Shown: positions 12,800 to 51,854, counted from the first letter of the stretch. The stretch: DNA of 64,000 bases from Notospermus geniculatus (GCA_002633025.1 NMRB01000149.1:288665-352664), one strand, 5' to 3'. Numbers and translations are program-made. Notes: a model not told the origin generated them from the letters alone.

Positions 12800-12943
12800 A
12801 GGCCTGCTTTCCATTGGAGCGTTTCCATGCGCGAAAACGCTCGAAGGCATTGTATTTTTCCGCGTGGTGACCAACGAAGCGGAAAGAAACAATGCTTTCG
12901 AGCGTTTCCGCGCACGGAAACGCGCCAATGGAAAGCAGGCCTT
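12800..12943. mobile_element. foldback MITE B (copy in duplicated segment)
   Basis: It abuts MITE A directly. The ends are AAGGCCTGCTTTCCATTGG and CCAATGGAAAGCAGGCCTT, and the arms carry GCGTTTCC/CGAAAACGCTCGAA blocks. The paired copy is at 14366-14509. Confidence 0.75.
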
Positions 12944-12974
12944 AGACTAACTAACGGCTGTCAAGTTGTATATA

Positions 12975-13389
12975 TCGGGTGTCCCAAAAAAAGTGAACCG
13001 CTTTTTGACAAGTAATTTCTCAGCGATAGATAAACCGAATTCATTGGAATTTTTCACAGAGTAACCTCAGGTTATCATCAACAAGTCTGCAAAATATCTA
13101 AGAGATCGGTCACACATTGGGCGAGTATTGTCAAATTCAAAACAGCATGTCAAAAAATCCAATATCAGAGCTAATGCAATGTGACCTTCATCATGTTCAC
13201 GCAGGTGTTGACATGCTGTTTTGAATTTGACAATGCTCGCATAATTTGCGTCCCGATCTCCTAGATATTTCGCAGACTTGTTGATGATACCCTAAGGTTA
13301 CTCTGTGAAAAATTCCAATGAAATCGGTTCATCTGTCGCTGAGAAAATACTTGTCAAAAAAAGCGGTTCACTTTTTTTGGGACACCCGA
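12975..13389. mobile_element. 415-bp snap-back element, TA target site
   Basis: The ends are TCGGGTGTCCCAAAAAAAGT and its inverse, flanked by TA at 12973-12974 and 13390-13391. The two halves are inverted copies over about 180 nt, leaving a short centre, so the transcript would form one long hairpin. The duplicated segment at 14536-14545 shows the uninterrupted empty site. TA duplication with GGTGTCCC ends suggests Tc1/mariner-type mobilisation; the family is inferred. Confidence 0.9.
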
Positions 13390-14231
13390 TACAGGCCACC
13401 ATTCATTACCAGAGGGCGAACAAAACAAGCCAATGACCTCAACCGAGTCAGAATACGACTACGAGGGACAAAAAATTGACTTGTCTGTTCCTGTGTCCTC
13501 AAACAGATATCTTCGTAACCCAATTCCTGTTATCCTGAACCACTCCTGAAAACATTCTACTCCTACTGTGCAGGAAAGAATCAAATAATCTGGATGACTT
13601 TTATAATTTCCGCACTTGAACATCCTATCCAACAGTGTAATCCTAGAAAAATAAAATTCCCTAAAGTCCCCATCATTAAGATATGTTGGTGGCCAATCCG
13701 TTGACTATTCTCTGCCACAATTCTTTCTTGCAGAATTTCGACTTGCGTAAGTTCATCAGTAAGTCATTGAACTGGACCATTCCAAATACTTAAATGCAGC
13801 AGGTGGTAACGTAATGCTGATTTGATAAACACACCTCATCCATCAATAGCGAGAACTCTGAGGGAAAGCAAAAAGAGTGGATGTTCCCTCAATATAGAGA
13901 TGGCACACATAAGGTGCTCTGAAAGAGCATTCCACAGAGTAGCCATCTTGTTATGATTTTCAATCCCTCCCCTTCCAAGGTCAGAGAAATCAGCACTGAC
14001 CTTCTGACGACAAATATCCAAATATCTGTGCTATTCTTCCCCACTGTTAAGGCGGGGTTACACTTCTGTCTAGTGACGTCATTCGCTGTCACTAAGCGAT
14101 GTCAGACGACGATGGACAACATCCCATGGCATCGCCCAACCGACAAACAACCAGGGAGTGTAAACCAACTCAGTTTTGTCATCCGTAGTGTGACCCACCT
14201 TTATTTCTTGAGGCAAGTGTACTAAACCAGT

Positions 14232-14365
14232 TAGGCTTCCTTTACATAGAAGTACATGGTATACGAAAACGTCGGTTAACAATGGCTTCACGGTCATGAA
14301 TCCTCGGGAAGCCTTTGTTAACCGGCGTTTTCGTATATCGTATACTTCTATGTAAAGGAAGCCTA
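14232..14365. mobile_element. foldback MITE A in probable ZSWIM8 3' UTR
   Basis: This is the paralogous copy of 12666-12799 with the same TAGGCTTCCTTTACATAGA ends. It lies between the ZSWIM8 stop and the AATAAA at 14200-14205 on the minus strand. Confidence 0.75.
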
Positions 14366-14509
14366 AGGCCTGCTTTCCATTGGAGCGTTTCCGTATGCGA
14401 AAACGCTCGAAGGCATTGTATTTTTCCGCGTGGTGACCAACGAAGCGGAAAGAAACAATGCTTTCGAGCGTTTCTGCGCACGGAAACGCGCCAATGGAAA
14501 GCAGGCCTT
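14366..14509. mobile_element. foldback MITE B in probable ZSWIM8 3' UTR
   Basis: This is the paralogous copy of 12800-12943 and abuts MITE A. The inverted arms of about 50-60 nt would make a second strong hairpin in the same transcript. Confidence 0.75.
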
Positions 14510-14818
14510 AGACTAACTAACGGCTGTCAAGTTGTATATACAGGCCACCATTCATTACCAGAGGGCGAACAAAACAAGCCAATGACCTCAACCAAGTCAG
14601 AATACGACTACGAGGGATATAAAATTGACTTGACTGTGTCCTCAAACAGATGTCTTCGTAACCCAATTCCTGTTATCCTGAACCACTCCTGAAAACATTC
14701 TACTCCTACTGTGCAGGAAAGAATCAAATAATCTGGATGACTTTTATAATTTCCTCACTTGAACATCCTATCCAACAGTGTAATCCTAGAAAAATAAAAT
14801 TCCCTAAAGTCCCCATCA

Positions 14819-41407
<26,589 letters not shown>

Positions 41408-42406
41408 TTCACACAGATTATTCCAGGCGATCTGGAACAAAGACAGCTGATCAGGTGGACCAACAAGTCGAGGACCAGACTCGCCGTCGAATCAGCAGGG
41501 CTGCAAAATCGGTTGAAAATGTGACCAAAATTCACAGATTAGATCGTTCAAACCGACTTATAGTGATAAATGGACTGTTCATCTGTTGATTGCAAGCATT
41601 TTCTGTTTAGAAGAACGTCTAGATTTCACAAAATAGATAAAAAATTTGGGAACTTCTGTCCAACATGCCTTCAGCAAAACAATAACAAATGTGCTCGGCT
41701 GTTTTCGCTAGCAGCCGAATCGGGTTCGGAAAATTTTACGATCTGTCGGAGAGTTCCGGTTCCGGTCTCTTGAAACTAAGCCATAGCTTCGCTCCAGCAG
41801 GTGCGTGAATGTGCCAACAAATCGATCAACATCATCGTAATCAGATGTTACCTTAATTGAAATTGTTAATGAAAAGCCAGAAAATTATATATGGAATACG
41901 AAAATATCGAAAATAATGTATATTTGTGGCGAAAAATATGTATAATGTCGCCTCAAAATGTGTATACACAAGACGAGAAAACCCACCTTCCATATCTCGC
42001 CCTGTACATTGCTGTACATTTAACGCATGTGCAATGTCATGTGTTGGATGTGGTGGTGGTGGGGTTTAACTCATGAACTGCATAATCCCCCACCACAGGG
42101 TTATTGTTAATGATAGGGTCATTGTTGGAAATAGGATTATGGCTATGGTTTTTAATAGGGTCAGGAACATAGCAATTAGGGTGTGGGGGATACAAATAGG
42201 CTAGTACTAATAGGGCCTAGGGCCTAAAATGGGGATGCCGTGTGGACTGTGTGGTGATGCTGTGGAGGTAGCCTAGGCCTGCCCTAGGTAGGGCCTACTA
42301 CTGGAAATGACACCACCTCCGTCACTGGCATCAGTGCAGTCCATCCGTCATCTCTCAGTGATTATCAATCATATGTCAGGTGTTGACCTCTTCCTTTCTT
42401 CTTCAG
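41408..42406. promoter_or_regulatory. divergent promoter region of ZSWIM8 and RPS14
   Basis: About 1 kb separates the two outward-facing coding starts. It must contain the promoters of both genes and probably a non-coding first exon of RPS14. I cannot place a TATA box or a first exon with confidence. The pyrimidine run just before the RPS14 ATG can be read as an acceptor or as a 5' TOP start. Confidence 0.5.
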
Positions 42407-42407
42407 T

Positions 42408-43496
<1,089 letters not shown>

Positions 43497-43529
43497 TGGT
43501 TTATAACTGTACAGCAAAAAAAAGTGTAA

Positions 43530-43535
43530 AATAAA
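43530..43535 (+). terminator. RPS14 poly(A) signal AATAAA
   Basis: It lies about 34 bp after the literal stop codon and 41 bp after the conserved-frame stop, consistent with a short ribosomal-protein 3' UTR. Confidence 0.75.
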
Positions 43536-43559
43536 GAAAAAAAAGAAGATGAGCTTGTT

Positions 43560-44822
43560 CATTAAATTCATTCCACGTTTCTGTCAAGTCCAGGCCAAGT
43601 ATTTCTCCATTGGGCTGCTCAGGATGTCAAATGTATTTCCTACTGTATGTGCTTAATATTTGCTGAAGGACAAAGTCAAGACTCGAATCCTGTACTTCAT
43701 ACATAGGAGAGGTGGCAGCACTGTATCCACATCTGAGTTTAAATACCGGTACCATTGGTTCTCATGCCGTGAGTTGCGTGCACATCATGACATTGATTTC
43801 CCAGAGGAGGGTAGTGAAAATATGTGTTGAATCTCTTTGGGACATATAAAGAAAAGGAATGTCTGAAGGTGAAAACTACCCCTGAAGAGTTTAGATCACT
43901 GAAGCAGAAGAAGACAGTTGAATTCTCAATGACCTCATCTTGAATACCTGCACATGCTTACATGAATCGTCCTTCCCAAGCCCTGCATCTTGGCTACCTG
44001 CCCATGTTGAATAAGTGACAAGAATGTCTTTAGGTGCCAACTGCTACAAGTTTGATGCCTTCTACTTGTTCTACACATGTAGTTGTACCAGTACCTGGAT
44101 TTAGGCAACCACGCAAGCTACGAATCCCCATCCACGGAGATGACCTCAAATCTTTTGGGACGGAAATACGTCTGTATGAAATCAACCTCTCTTTAGTACA
44201 CTCTGAAGGAGTGTAGCCCTTGAGTCCCCTAAAAAGACAGAAGTTATCCTGAATTGAACCTGTAGTTATCTTGTTTTCTGAACAAATTAACTAAAAAAAT
44301 ACGAACCACTCATATTATGGAGTGCCAATACAGGAGAAAATAAGCAAACAACAGAAATATATTGTGTTGAACATGGAAAAACACTGGGAAATCATGATCC
44401 ATTACAATGGTTAAACATTATTAGCTGTTCATGTCATTATTACATTGCATCAGCTATCTGGGCACTCGGGTAAAAAAGGTATGAGGTGAAATAAGGGTCA
44501 GGTCATGACTGCAGTGGTTTATCAACTGAGTTGGGTATAGATATTTGGATGGAATGTTGACAAAAACATTGCGAGTTCAAGGGAATTGAACATGCTCCTT
44601 TGTAGAACTCAGAAAATGCCTCGTCCATCTTGACATCTGCAGGAGTGGAAAAAGAACATGATTTAAGTACAATGCATGATTTCTTTATTACAATAATTAC
44701 ACAACATTAATTATTAGTACACTACAGACATTAAAATATAGGCTACAGCCTTGGTGAGATAGTAGCAATTCACACTTCTTGCAATGTCTTAACATTTACT
44801 GGTCCGCCTGTTTTTACACTAA
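43560..44822. other. intergenic, one doubtful exon
   Basis: No supported gene. On the minus strand an acceptor TTCCACTCCTGCAG at 44637 opens 44 codons (DVKMDEAFSEFYKGACSIP...) to a TGA at 44504-44506. I do not recognise it and find no partner exons. Confidence 0.35.
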
Positions 44823-44950
44823 GGGCCGTATGCACGGGTCGGACTTCAGCCACACTTTCATTGAAGTCCGACTTTTCTCAACGCTTCAAGCAAAGAGAAA
44901 GTCTAACTTAAACTATACTTTAGGCTAAGTTCAACCTGTGCATACGGCCC
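44823..44950. mobile_element. Harbinger-like MITE, GGGCCGTATGCAC ends, TAA flanks
   Basis: The ends GGGCCGTATGCAC and GTGCATACGGCCC are flanked by TAA at 44820-44822 and 44951-44953. A 3-bp TWA duplication and GGGCC ends fit the PIF/Harbinger superfamily. The interior has repeated GAAGTCCGAC and AGTC-AACTTAAAC blocks. Confidence 0.8.
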
Positions 44951-44953
44951 TAA

Positions 44954-46070
44954 CTTTTGACTGTGCAGTATAAAGTAGGACTTTGTGCGTTCATCGGGCA
45001 GACCTGAAAGTAGGACAGACACTAGTATCTGTCCCACTTTCGTTGAGCACAACACGCTGAGGCACACTGACAGTCATACTGCACCAGTTCTGTTCAAATT
45101 TAGCCAATCAGGCACTTCTCCTCACAGAAAATTCCGAGAAAAGTGCCCATTCTCAGAAAACACTTAAAATTATCACATCTAAGGAAATATGTTCCAAGTG
45201 TGAGATCAAAATTCCTAATTATTCCCTCAAGAATTAGACCTAGCGACAGCACATTAAAGTTTCAAAATAAATACTACAAGCTGGAAACATGAGACAAGTG
45301 CAAAATCAATATGTGTTCAATTTAGGTGAAAATGCTGAACTGTATCGCACTCTCCATTCTTGGAGAGTGGAAAGATGATCTCACATTAAAACATTTGGTG
45401 TCAGTTTGTACCAAGAACTACCAACCATTGACCTTTGGTCAGACAACACTGACCTCGAAATTGAATGTATGTACCAACAATGTACATGTACACACAAATT
45501 CAGTTGTACATTTACAAGTACCAGGATGCACACAATTATGTTCTAAGACCTGTCATTGAGGTCAGGACATTTGGAGTGAGTCCTGATTTACTGCTGTGTC
45601 CATGAAGTCACTCCAAACTATTCAGACTTTCCATAGCCAAAAACCATTTTAACAAAACCACAGAATATGACAAGGTTCAAAACTGACAACATAATTTTCT
45701 TAGCAAAAATACTGTATCAAGAAATCTCAAGAGAAAAACTGACTCGAAAGATCAGTCAGGAAGTTTGTACGGTGGATGGAAAGAAAATGGCTGGCATGGT
45801 GTCCAAGCTGGATGGAATCATGCTGCCTCTTGATGGAAGACAGCAAGAATAGCTGCAGACCTATGAGATCCAACTGAAGGATTTTGACAACAGACTATGC
45901 TAGCCTACCTCTACAGACAGGCCTACGTAAACAGTCAAAACACCACGAAAAGATGCACCCTTATCTGCTTCAAATACATACTTTAGTGGTCATGCATGGG
46001 CAAAAGCAATGGAGTATTAATGGCTAACAAGGCACCAATGATGCATTTATTGCAAATTGGTGGCACCACT
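44954..46070. other. intergenic, nothing recognised
   Basis: Several 60-80-codon frames occur, but none has family resemblance. Short inverted words such as TGACCT/AGGTCA are scattered. No RNA gene seen. Confidence 0.45.
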
Positions 46071-46075
46071 GAGGC

Positions 46076-46215
46076 CAGGGTCTCTGCCAGAAATTTTTTT
46101 GAGGGTACTGATTTCGTCAAAATCAGCAAAAACCCCAAGAAATTAAAGAAAATGGCCCTTTTCTGTTCTTTTGAGGGTACTAGCATACCCTTAGTACCCT
46201 CTGGCGGAAACACTG
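46076..46215. mobile_element. hAT-like MITE, CAGGG...CACTG, 5-bp TSD
   Basis: The ends CAGGGTCTCTGCCAGAA and TCTGGCGGAAACACTG are flanked by GAGGC at 46071-46075 and 46216-46220, an exact 5-bp duplication. The interior AAATTAAAGAAAATG(G/T)CCCT is shared with 2956-3108. Confidence 0.85.
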
Positions 46216-46677
46216 GAGGCAGATCACTTTCACGAACAATTCTGTTCCTTTCAATAACAATGGTTTTCAATAGATTTCTATGGCAGTGATACCTAATCTA
46301 ATGGTGGTTAAAAGTTCCTCATCAAACGTTGCACCGGAGAGATTTCAATCTGATCAAGAGGTTATTCCCAATAATCATGCATTCTGAATAAATTCTAGAG
46401 CCATTTGACGTGATGTATGATTGCAATGAAAGAATAAAACTCAGTTCAACAGGTATGCATAGAAATCTTTGGATTTGTACATGATATACTGGAATTTTCA
46501 GGCCATGTACATCATTCTTTGTTCACAAGCACAATTCATGAAATACTCAGACGCGATGCTGACGGCAAGGTGAGCATAGAATTCATAACATGGCCTTATC
46601 ACATGAAAGTGGCATATTTGTAGGATATCTTGCATGAGGCTCTACTAAACATGACTAAAATGAATTGATTTTTAACT

Positions 46678-46955
46678 TTAACCCTTTAGGACTCAGTGGG
46701 TAAAAAGTGTATGGTCAGATCCCCTCATAACGGCCTACACCGGCCTGCCAAATTCGGCTCGTTCCCAATCCATTGTTAAGATGGCGCTTGCATTGGCTGA
46801 CGTAGGCCAGCTTGAGGATCTATCATCATTGAGATGTAAGCTACTTGAAGTTCTGCAAAATATTTAAGGAGCTACATGTAGATGAAATTGTTGTGAAATT
46901 TCACAGGGGTGTCTAAGGGGTTTCTAGGCGGCCGTTATGAGTCCTGAAGGGTTAA
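46678..46955. mobile_element. piggyBac-type MITE with TTAA target site
   Basis: TTAA at 46678-46681 and 46952-46955 brackets the inverted ends CCCTTTAGGACTCA and TGAGTCCTGAAGGG. Length 278 bp, no transposase. It shares the end logic but little interior with the element at 4266. Confidence 0.85.
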
Positions 46956-47132
46956 CTGCAATGTGACCCTGTGACTTGTCAGATACAATATATCTGTTGG
47001 TAATTATCTTATCCATAAAATGATGTCTGGCCAATGCTACCCAGCAAAGATCAACTGGCAGACACCGTTCAAAAAGGATAAAAAAGATATCCAACATACT
47101 GGCAAGTTTCCCTGTATGCCTCTGATGCATGA

Positions 47133-49105
47133 CTACTGCTGCATATACCTCTTTGGAGTGAAGTACAAATCCTTTGTCAACATGCTAACAATACACGGGA
47201 TCTGTTTCTTTCTATTCATGTACTCTTTGGCAGCATTTGACTCAAACTCGTAAGCAACTTTACGATTTACTCTCGTCATCATTGTCATCAAGTCTAGCTC
47301 TGTACCATATTCCTGTAGGACTTTGCTTAGTGCTTGGACGAACCATGAACCACGGGCAGAATTTCTCCATGAGAAGTAGCCTGAAAGTTAAGAAAAATCA
47401 TGATCACCACTAATTCATAACTCTAGAGGAATTGGTCACTTGATCTGAAGGCATCTCTGTTTGTTGAATTAATTTTACCAATAACTAGGACTGAGGACAA
47501 AGGCATTACTAATACTAACCCTGGAAATGTCCATGGGTTGTGTGGGCTGGAGGAGATGTGTTCAATTTCACCAACTTAATACATGTAAGAGCGGAAGAGG
47601 TTGACACTGCGAGAGAGTGTGAAAGACATGATTACCTGGAACAACTGAGTATGCCATTAAGAAATCAGCTTCTGCAGGTATACGCTCTGGATCACCAGCT
47701 GCATCTGTGACTGTCGTCCCGTGGTCAAGTTGACTCCCTCGACATGCCTTAAAAGGAAAAATGTTCATGTTCATTCACAAATGTTCTTGGTCTGCTTGGA
47801 AAATTTTCTGTCAAGTTATTGTCTAGTAAACTTCGAAATTCGTACTTGTGTGAACCATTGAATGCAAATTCTTCTTTAGGCAAAGCAAAAGCAAGTTATT
47901 TGCTGAGTGTATGATTGACTTTTGATTCAAATTCTTACCTGCAGAAAGAACAACTTTGGTTTTCCAGCTAATTCCAAACACTTATCCCCTTTGAAAAAGC
48001 TGGTCAATATATCTATTTCAACGGTGCCATCAATACCATATAAAATACCATTATCACCATGACTTAGAATGGCACAGACAAAGCAGTCTGACTGACTGTG
48101 GTCGTAGTTTGTTGCAGCTGGAAGGAAATGATGGGAAAGAAGTCGCAGATTTTCTTTTAGCTACTAACAGGATGAACTACGTCACAGAACATCTTTGCAA
48201 CAACATTGATCACCACGAATGCACCAACTGGACTTGCCTGAATTATAACAACATTACCAATTTGGAATTTTTGCAGATTATTACATGTGAAGGAAACAGG
48301 CCTAACTGACATTGTATGTGAAGGAAATAGGCCTTAAAGCCCACAGAGAAATTGATTACCTAGTCTATTGTACATGTAAGCAGAAACACTACTCAGTACA
48401 ATGCCATTTGTCAATAGTTCTGTCCATACTGGAGCACGTATCGTTAGATAAAGATGGGATAACCTCACTTCATGCAAACAGATAACAACACACTCACCTC
48501 GTGATAATAAAGTTTTCATTTGGATAACGGTCAAGTCCTTATAAACTTGAACTTCAAACCCTAGTTCCTCGAATCTGAGTTTTAGTGCTACGGCATCTAT
48601 CTCTGTGCCGGTTCTTTCACTCATGCCCGTGCTTGGATGGAAAGAGCGGTTGCTGACGACAATAGCTAGACCACGTTTTGGATGAGACATATTGTAGACG
48701 TTTTGGGAATCTGCGCGGCGTCTTGAATTTTGCCTGATGGATATTACAGCAGAAAAAGATCGGAATGAGAAAATAACCAAGATCAAATTCTTGTTATAGC
48801 ATGAATGGGACTCGCCCACACAAGGATGAAAACATTTAGGTGAAGTCATATCAGCAAGGCCAAATCATGATTGACATCACTGTTAGACCAAAGGTTTTGG
48901 ATTCTTTGCTCATCGAAATCTCATCAAGTATTGGAAACCTGTAAAATGAAGTCACTGACTGTTTACCTGAAAGGGTTGGAGTCAGCCTGGTCTTCACCGA
49001 TTCTCAACTGTGAAACCTGTCCTGCTGGAGCACTGTCAGGACCATCTCCATTTTCCCCTTTTTGCCCCTTCTTGGCGTCTGTCTCGTCAACTGCCGGCTT
49101 GGATG
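47133..49105 (-). CDS. effector-type caspase (N-terminal exon not found)
   Basis: Exons 48967-49105, 48498-48733, 47939-48117, 47636-47747 and 47133-47380 join in phase with GT-AG borders. The large subunit begins [19 protein letters not shown], with [13 protein letters not shown] carrying the P1-pocket Arg. The catalytic His is in LSHGDNG. The catalytic Cys is in LFFLQ|ACRGSQ, the canonical QACRG, split by an intron exactly before Ala. The small subunit has [18 protein letters not shown], the normal substrate-binding loop, and ends [15 protein letters not shown]. Features fit caspase-3/7-like effectors. The short Gly/Asp/Lys-rich leader in 48967-49105 lacks a CARD or DED. An upstream exon ending at 49145 (donor GTAAGTG) has the right phase but no ATG, so the start is open. 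Role: Asp-specific protease in apoptosis. Lies head-to-tail with the second caspase upstream. Confidence 0.92.
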
Positions 49106-49502
49106 CTGGAAATACAACAAGATTATGAGCCACATGACACTTACTTCCAGATTTCTGCTCTACAAGATTTTGAATGACAATGCAAAGAACACAAAAAGAA
49201 ACTGTACATACCAGTATGGCTTCAATTGTACCTTTATTTGTGATAAAACAGATGAATAACACAAAACATATACAAGTGTATTATGCAACTTAATAGTAAA
49301 TATACACTGTCATTAACAACATCATGTATTCAAATATAAATATGAAACTTAAATACGGTAGTACATATACGGTACTTTATCAACTGCATAAGATTCGGAC
49401 TTCGAGATATCTACAATATACATGTTGGAGATTTCTTCAGTTCACACACTGAGATATCCAAGTTCACACATTGAGATTTCTCCATTTTACACATTGAGAT
49501 TT

Positions 49503-51854
49503 CTAGAGTTCAGTTCGTTCAGCTTCAGTATCACACTCAATACACACTGTCTCTATTGCAGGAGCTTCAACAGTCAGGACACTTGAAGGAAAGTACAAGT
49601 CCTTAGTCATTGTCGTCATAATCTTAGGGATTTCCAATTGGATTTCACCACTCCCAGTTTCTTTATATCTTTTCTCATTGTTTATGGCACAATTGATACG
49701 TGTCATCATACGAAGTAATTCCATGTCCTCATGGTTTTTACTGATGATTTCTGACAGAGCCAGCACATATGATGAAATACTGGTGGAGGCACTTGATGAT
49801 AGTTCCCCTGAAAACAAAGAAATAAACTTGATTAAGCATGTCATCAAGATAATCAGGACAGAAATAATTAGGATATTTGCAGTTTGTACCAAAGTTGAAA
49901 TGTTGCTGGTCTCTTACAATACAATGACTTACCAGGGACTGTAGCCAGACTGATCATAAAATCAGCTTCAGCTGGAATCCGTGTTGCGCCACAGCTTGCG
50001 CTGTCACACACAACGGCATCAGCACTATCAGCAACCACCTGACTGAGGGCGATCTCCTGGCCTTGGCAAAACTGCAACGCAAAAGCAAATAAGGTGAGCA
50101 GTATTCATTATGTGTAATCAGTTCATAAAATAACAGAGTTAATGTGATATGGAAAGGTTAGTACCCGGTAGTTTTATAGTTTTACACAGATTAACGAGAC
50201 TGGACTTGAGCCAACATACCTGTATGAAGAAAAGTTTAGGCTTGCCGGCAAGACTAAGACAGACATCTCCTTTGAAATAAGTAGTGAGCTCCTCTGCTTC
50301 AAGGGTCATATTCGTACAGTATAGCTCATCATTGCCTCCATGGCCAAGAATGACACAAATGAAACAATCTGCATCCGTGTGGTCATCTTCAGCGACTGAA
50401 AAAGAACACAAATACCAGTATTTACAAAATATCACATGACCAAATGAGTAAACTTCAAATGAGTAAACTTCTATGCACCGTAAACTTTTTCTTATCAAAA
50501 CCAATTAAGATAAAACGCAGGTACATGATAGCTCACATTATAATCTCAATCTACGGTTAACCGTTGCATCACCAATTCCTACCATGCAACATTTGCACAG
50601 GTTTGCCAAACCGTTCAATCTTGGACTTCTGTTTGTGTTATTACATGTACTTGTACAAATTGCACAATGCCATACTGCTGTATACACAATAAGTAGAAGA
50701 ATATACCGGTGACTGACCTTTTTGGAGACATTCCTGGATCATTTCACCTTTGCAAGCACCAAAATCTTTGACCTCAACATCAAATCCCAAAGACGTAAAC
50801 AAAGTCTTCAGCATGTCTGCTTCTACATGATGATCTGTGCAGATGCCTCTGTATTTGGGATCGATATAGGGATAAATTTCACTCTGTAACATAATCAAGG
50901 CATGTCCACGTCGTTTATGGTTCATGTTATACTGATTAATAGGATTGTGTTCCCTTTCCAAGCAGTATTCATGTTCTTTGCTATAATCTTTCAAAAGTTC
51001 ATCTTCAGTTGACAGATTAGCTGAACATTCTGCAGCGATTAATACTGGTTCTGGACATGGTTCTCCTTTCACCAAATTTTCATCTTCTGTCTCGCTCTTG
51101 TAACATTCATAATGTTCAAATACTCCAGGTTCAGCAAAACTGGTCAAAAATTCCCCTCCTGCTGGCTGCTCAGCATGGCATTCCGTGGGCTGACATAGCT
51201 CTCTTTTCTCTGTGTCTTCAACCTTTGTCTTAGGTAGGCCTAGTTCACCTGGCTTCAATAGATAATGTTCTTTATGCTCAAGTTCCTCATATGCAATCCG
51301 AGCTTTTTTCAGACGTGACCCTTTCTTTGGCCTTGCTTCCCCCTTGGGAACTGAAGCCTCACTATTCTGTTCTGGCCTCAATGACTTCATCTTTTTGGGA
51401 TCCTTCTGTTTCTTCCCCTTGCTCCGATGATGTGTCCCCTTCCGGCACATGAATGAACAAGTGTAGCAACAACTGAAATATAAAAGAGTGGTGATTGAAT
51501 ACAGAGTGAAATTAAGAAATAACTCGTGGGAATTTCTTCATCACTGCCCTGACAAACACTGTCTGCAATTATGGGTTGTTAGCAGAGATGGCTTTGTAAA
51601 CACTTGATACCGTGGTATGGTGGTCTTCACCCTTGAGGTGTTACCTCTTTTGATGGCCATCGAGCAACCAAGATTCTCCTCAGGGAGCCACAAGAAACAT
51701 TGGTGTGTAATTCTATTCATAAAGATGGAAAACTCACAGGCATTCGCCCAAGCAACATGAAGTAAAAGTAGTTAATTGATACTCACAGTTTACATGTACA
51801 TGAATATTCATCCTCCAAATCATCCATTTTGGAGTCAGTGTGTTCTGGATCCAT
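49503..51854 (-). CDS. divergent caspase homologue, 480 aa, altered active-site region
   Basis: Exons 51787-51854, 50718-51472, 50220-50395, 49933-50071 and 49503-49807 total 1,443 nt. The start is MDPEHTDSKMDDLEDEYSC. A Cys cluster (CTCKLCCYTCSFMC) spans the first exon junction, then about 165 residues of Lys/Glu-rich linker with no CARD or DED. The caspase large subunit starts near YNMNHKRRGHALIMLQSE. The catalytic His293 is in LGHGGND. The catalytic Cys335 is in QFCQGQ instead of QACRG, with the intron at the same place as in the neighbour. After [17 protein letters not shown] the next exon continues ELSSSASTSISSYVLALSE and never shows the YxSWR...GSWF loop that binds substrate. The small subunit ends EIPKIMTTMTKDLYFP. 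I infer reduced or altered proteolysis, possibly a regulatory or decoy caspase. A missed small exon is the main alternative. Confidence 0.88.

Larger units (their letters stand above)
12221..13786 (-). pseudogene. duplicated ZSWIM8 3' end (copy 1, partial)
   Basis: This segment repeats 13787-14927, the 3' part of the last ZSWIM8 exon plus downstream sequence, offset by 1566 bp. The last roughly 35 codons, including the terminal NGLATNIS and stop, are preserved at about 13677-13783 but are cut off at the junction TTCC/AAATACTT near 13786. It therefore cannot encode the complete exon. It differs from copy 2 by a 415-bp insertion at 12975-13389. It could serve as an alternative 3' end if transcription reads through, or be inert. 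Confidence 0.8.
13787..14818 (-). other. ZSWIM8 predicted 3' UTR and downstream copy 2
   Basis: This is downstream of the ZSWIM8 stop (TAA at 14819-14821). A minus-strand AATAAA at 14200-14205 is the first clear poly(A) signal, so the 3' UTR may run from 14818 to about 14180. That would include both foldback elements at 14232-14365 and 14366-14509. The segment from 13787 is the second copy of the duplication. Confidence 0.55.

Noticed and set aside
45326-45559. 77-codon plus-strand frame after RPS14
   Set aside because: Low-complexity peptide, no homology I recognise and repeated TACATGTAC words typical of non-coding DNA here.
49145-49262. First exon of the downstream caspase
   Set aside because: The donor and phase fit 49105, but there is no ATG before an in-frame stop, so I left it out of the gene model.
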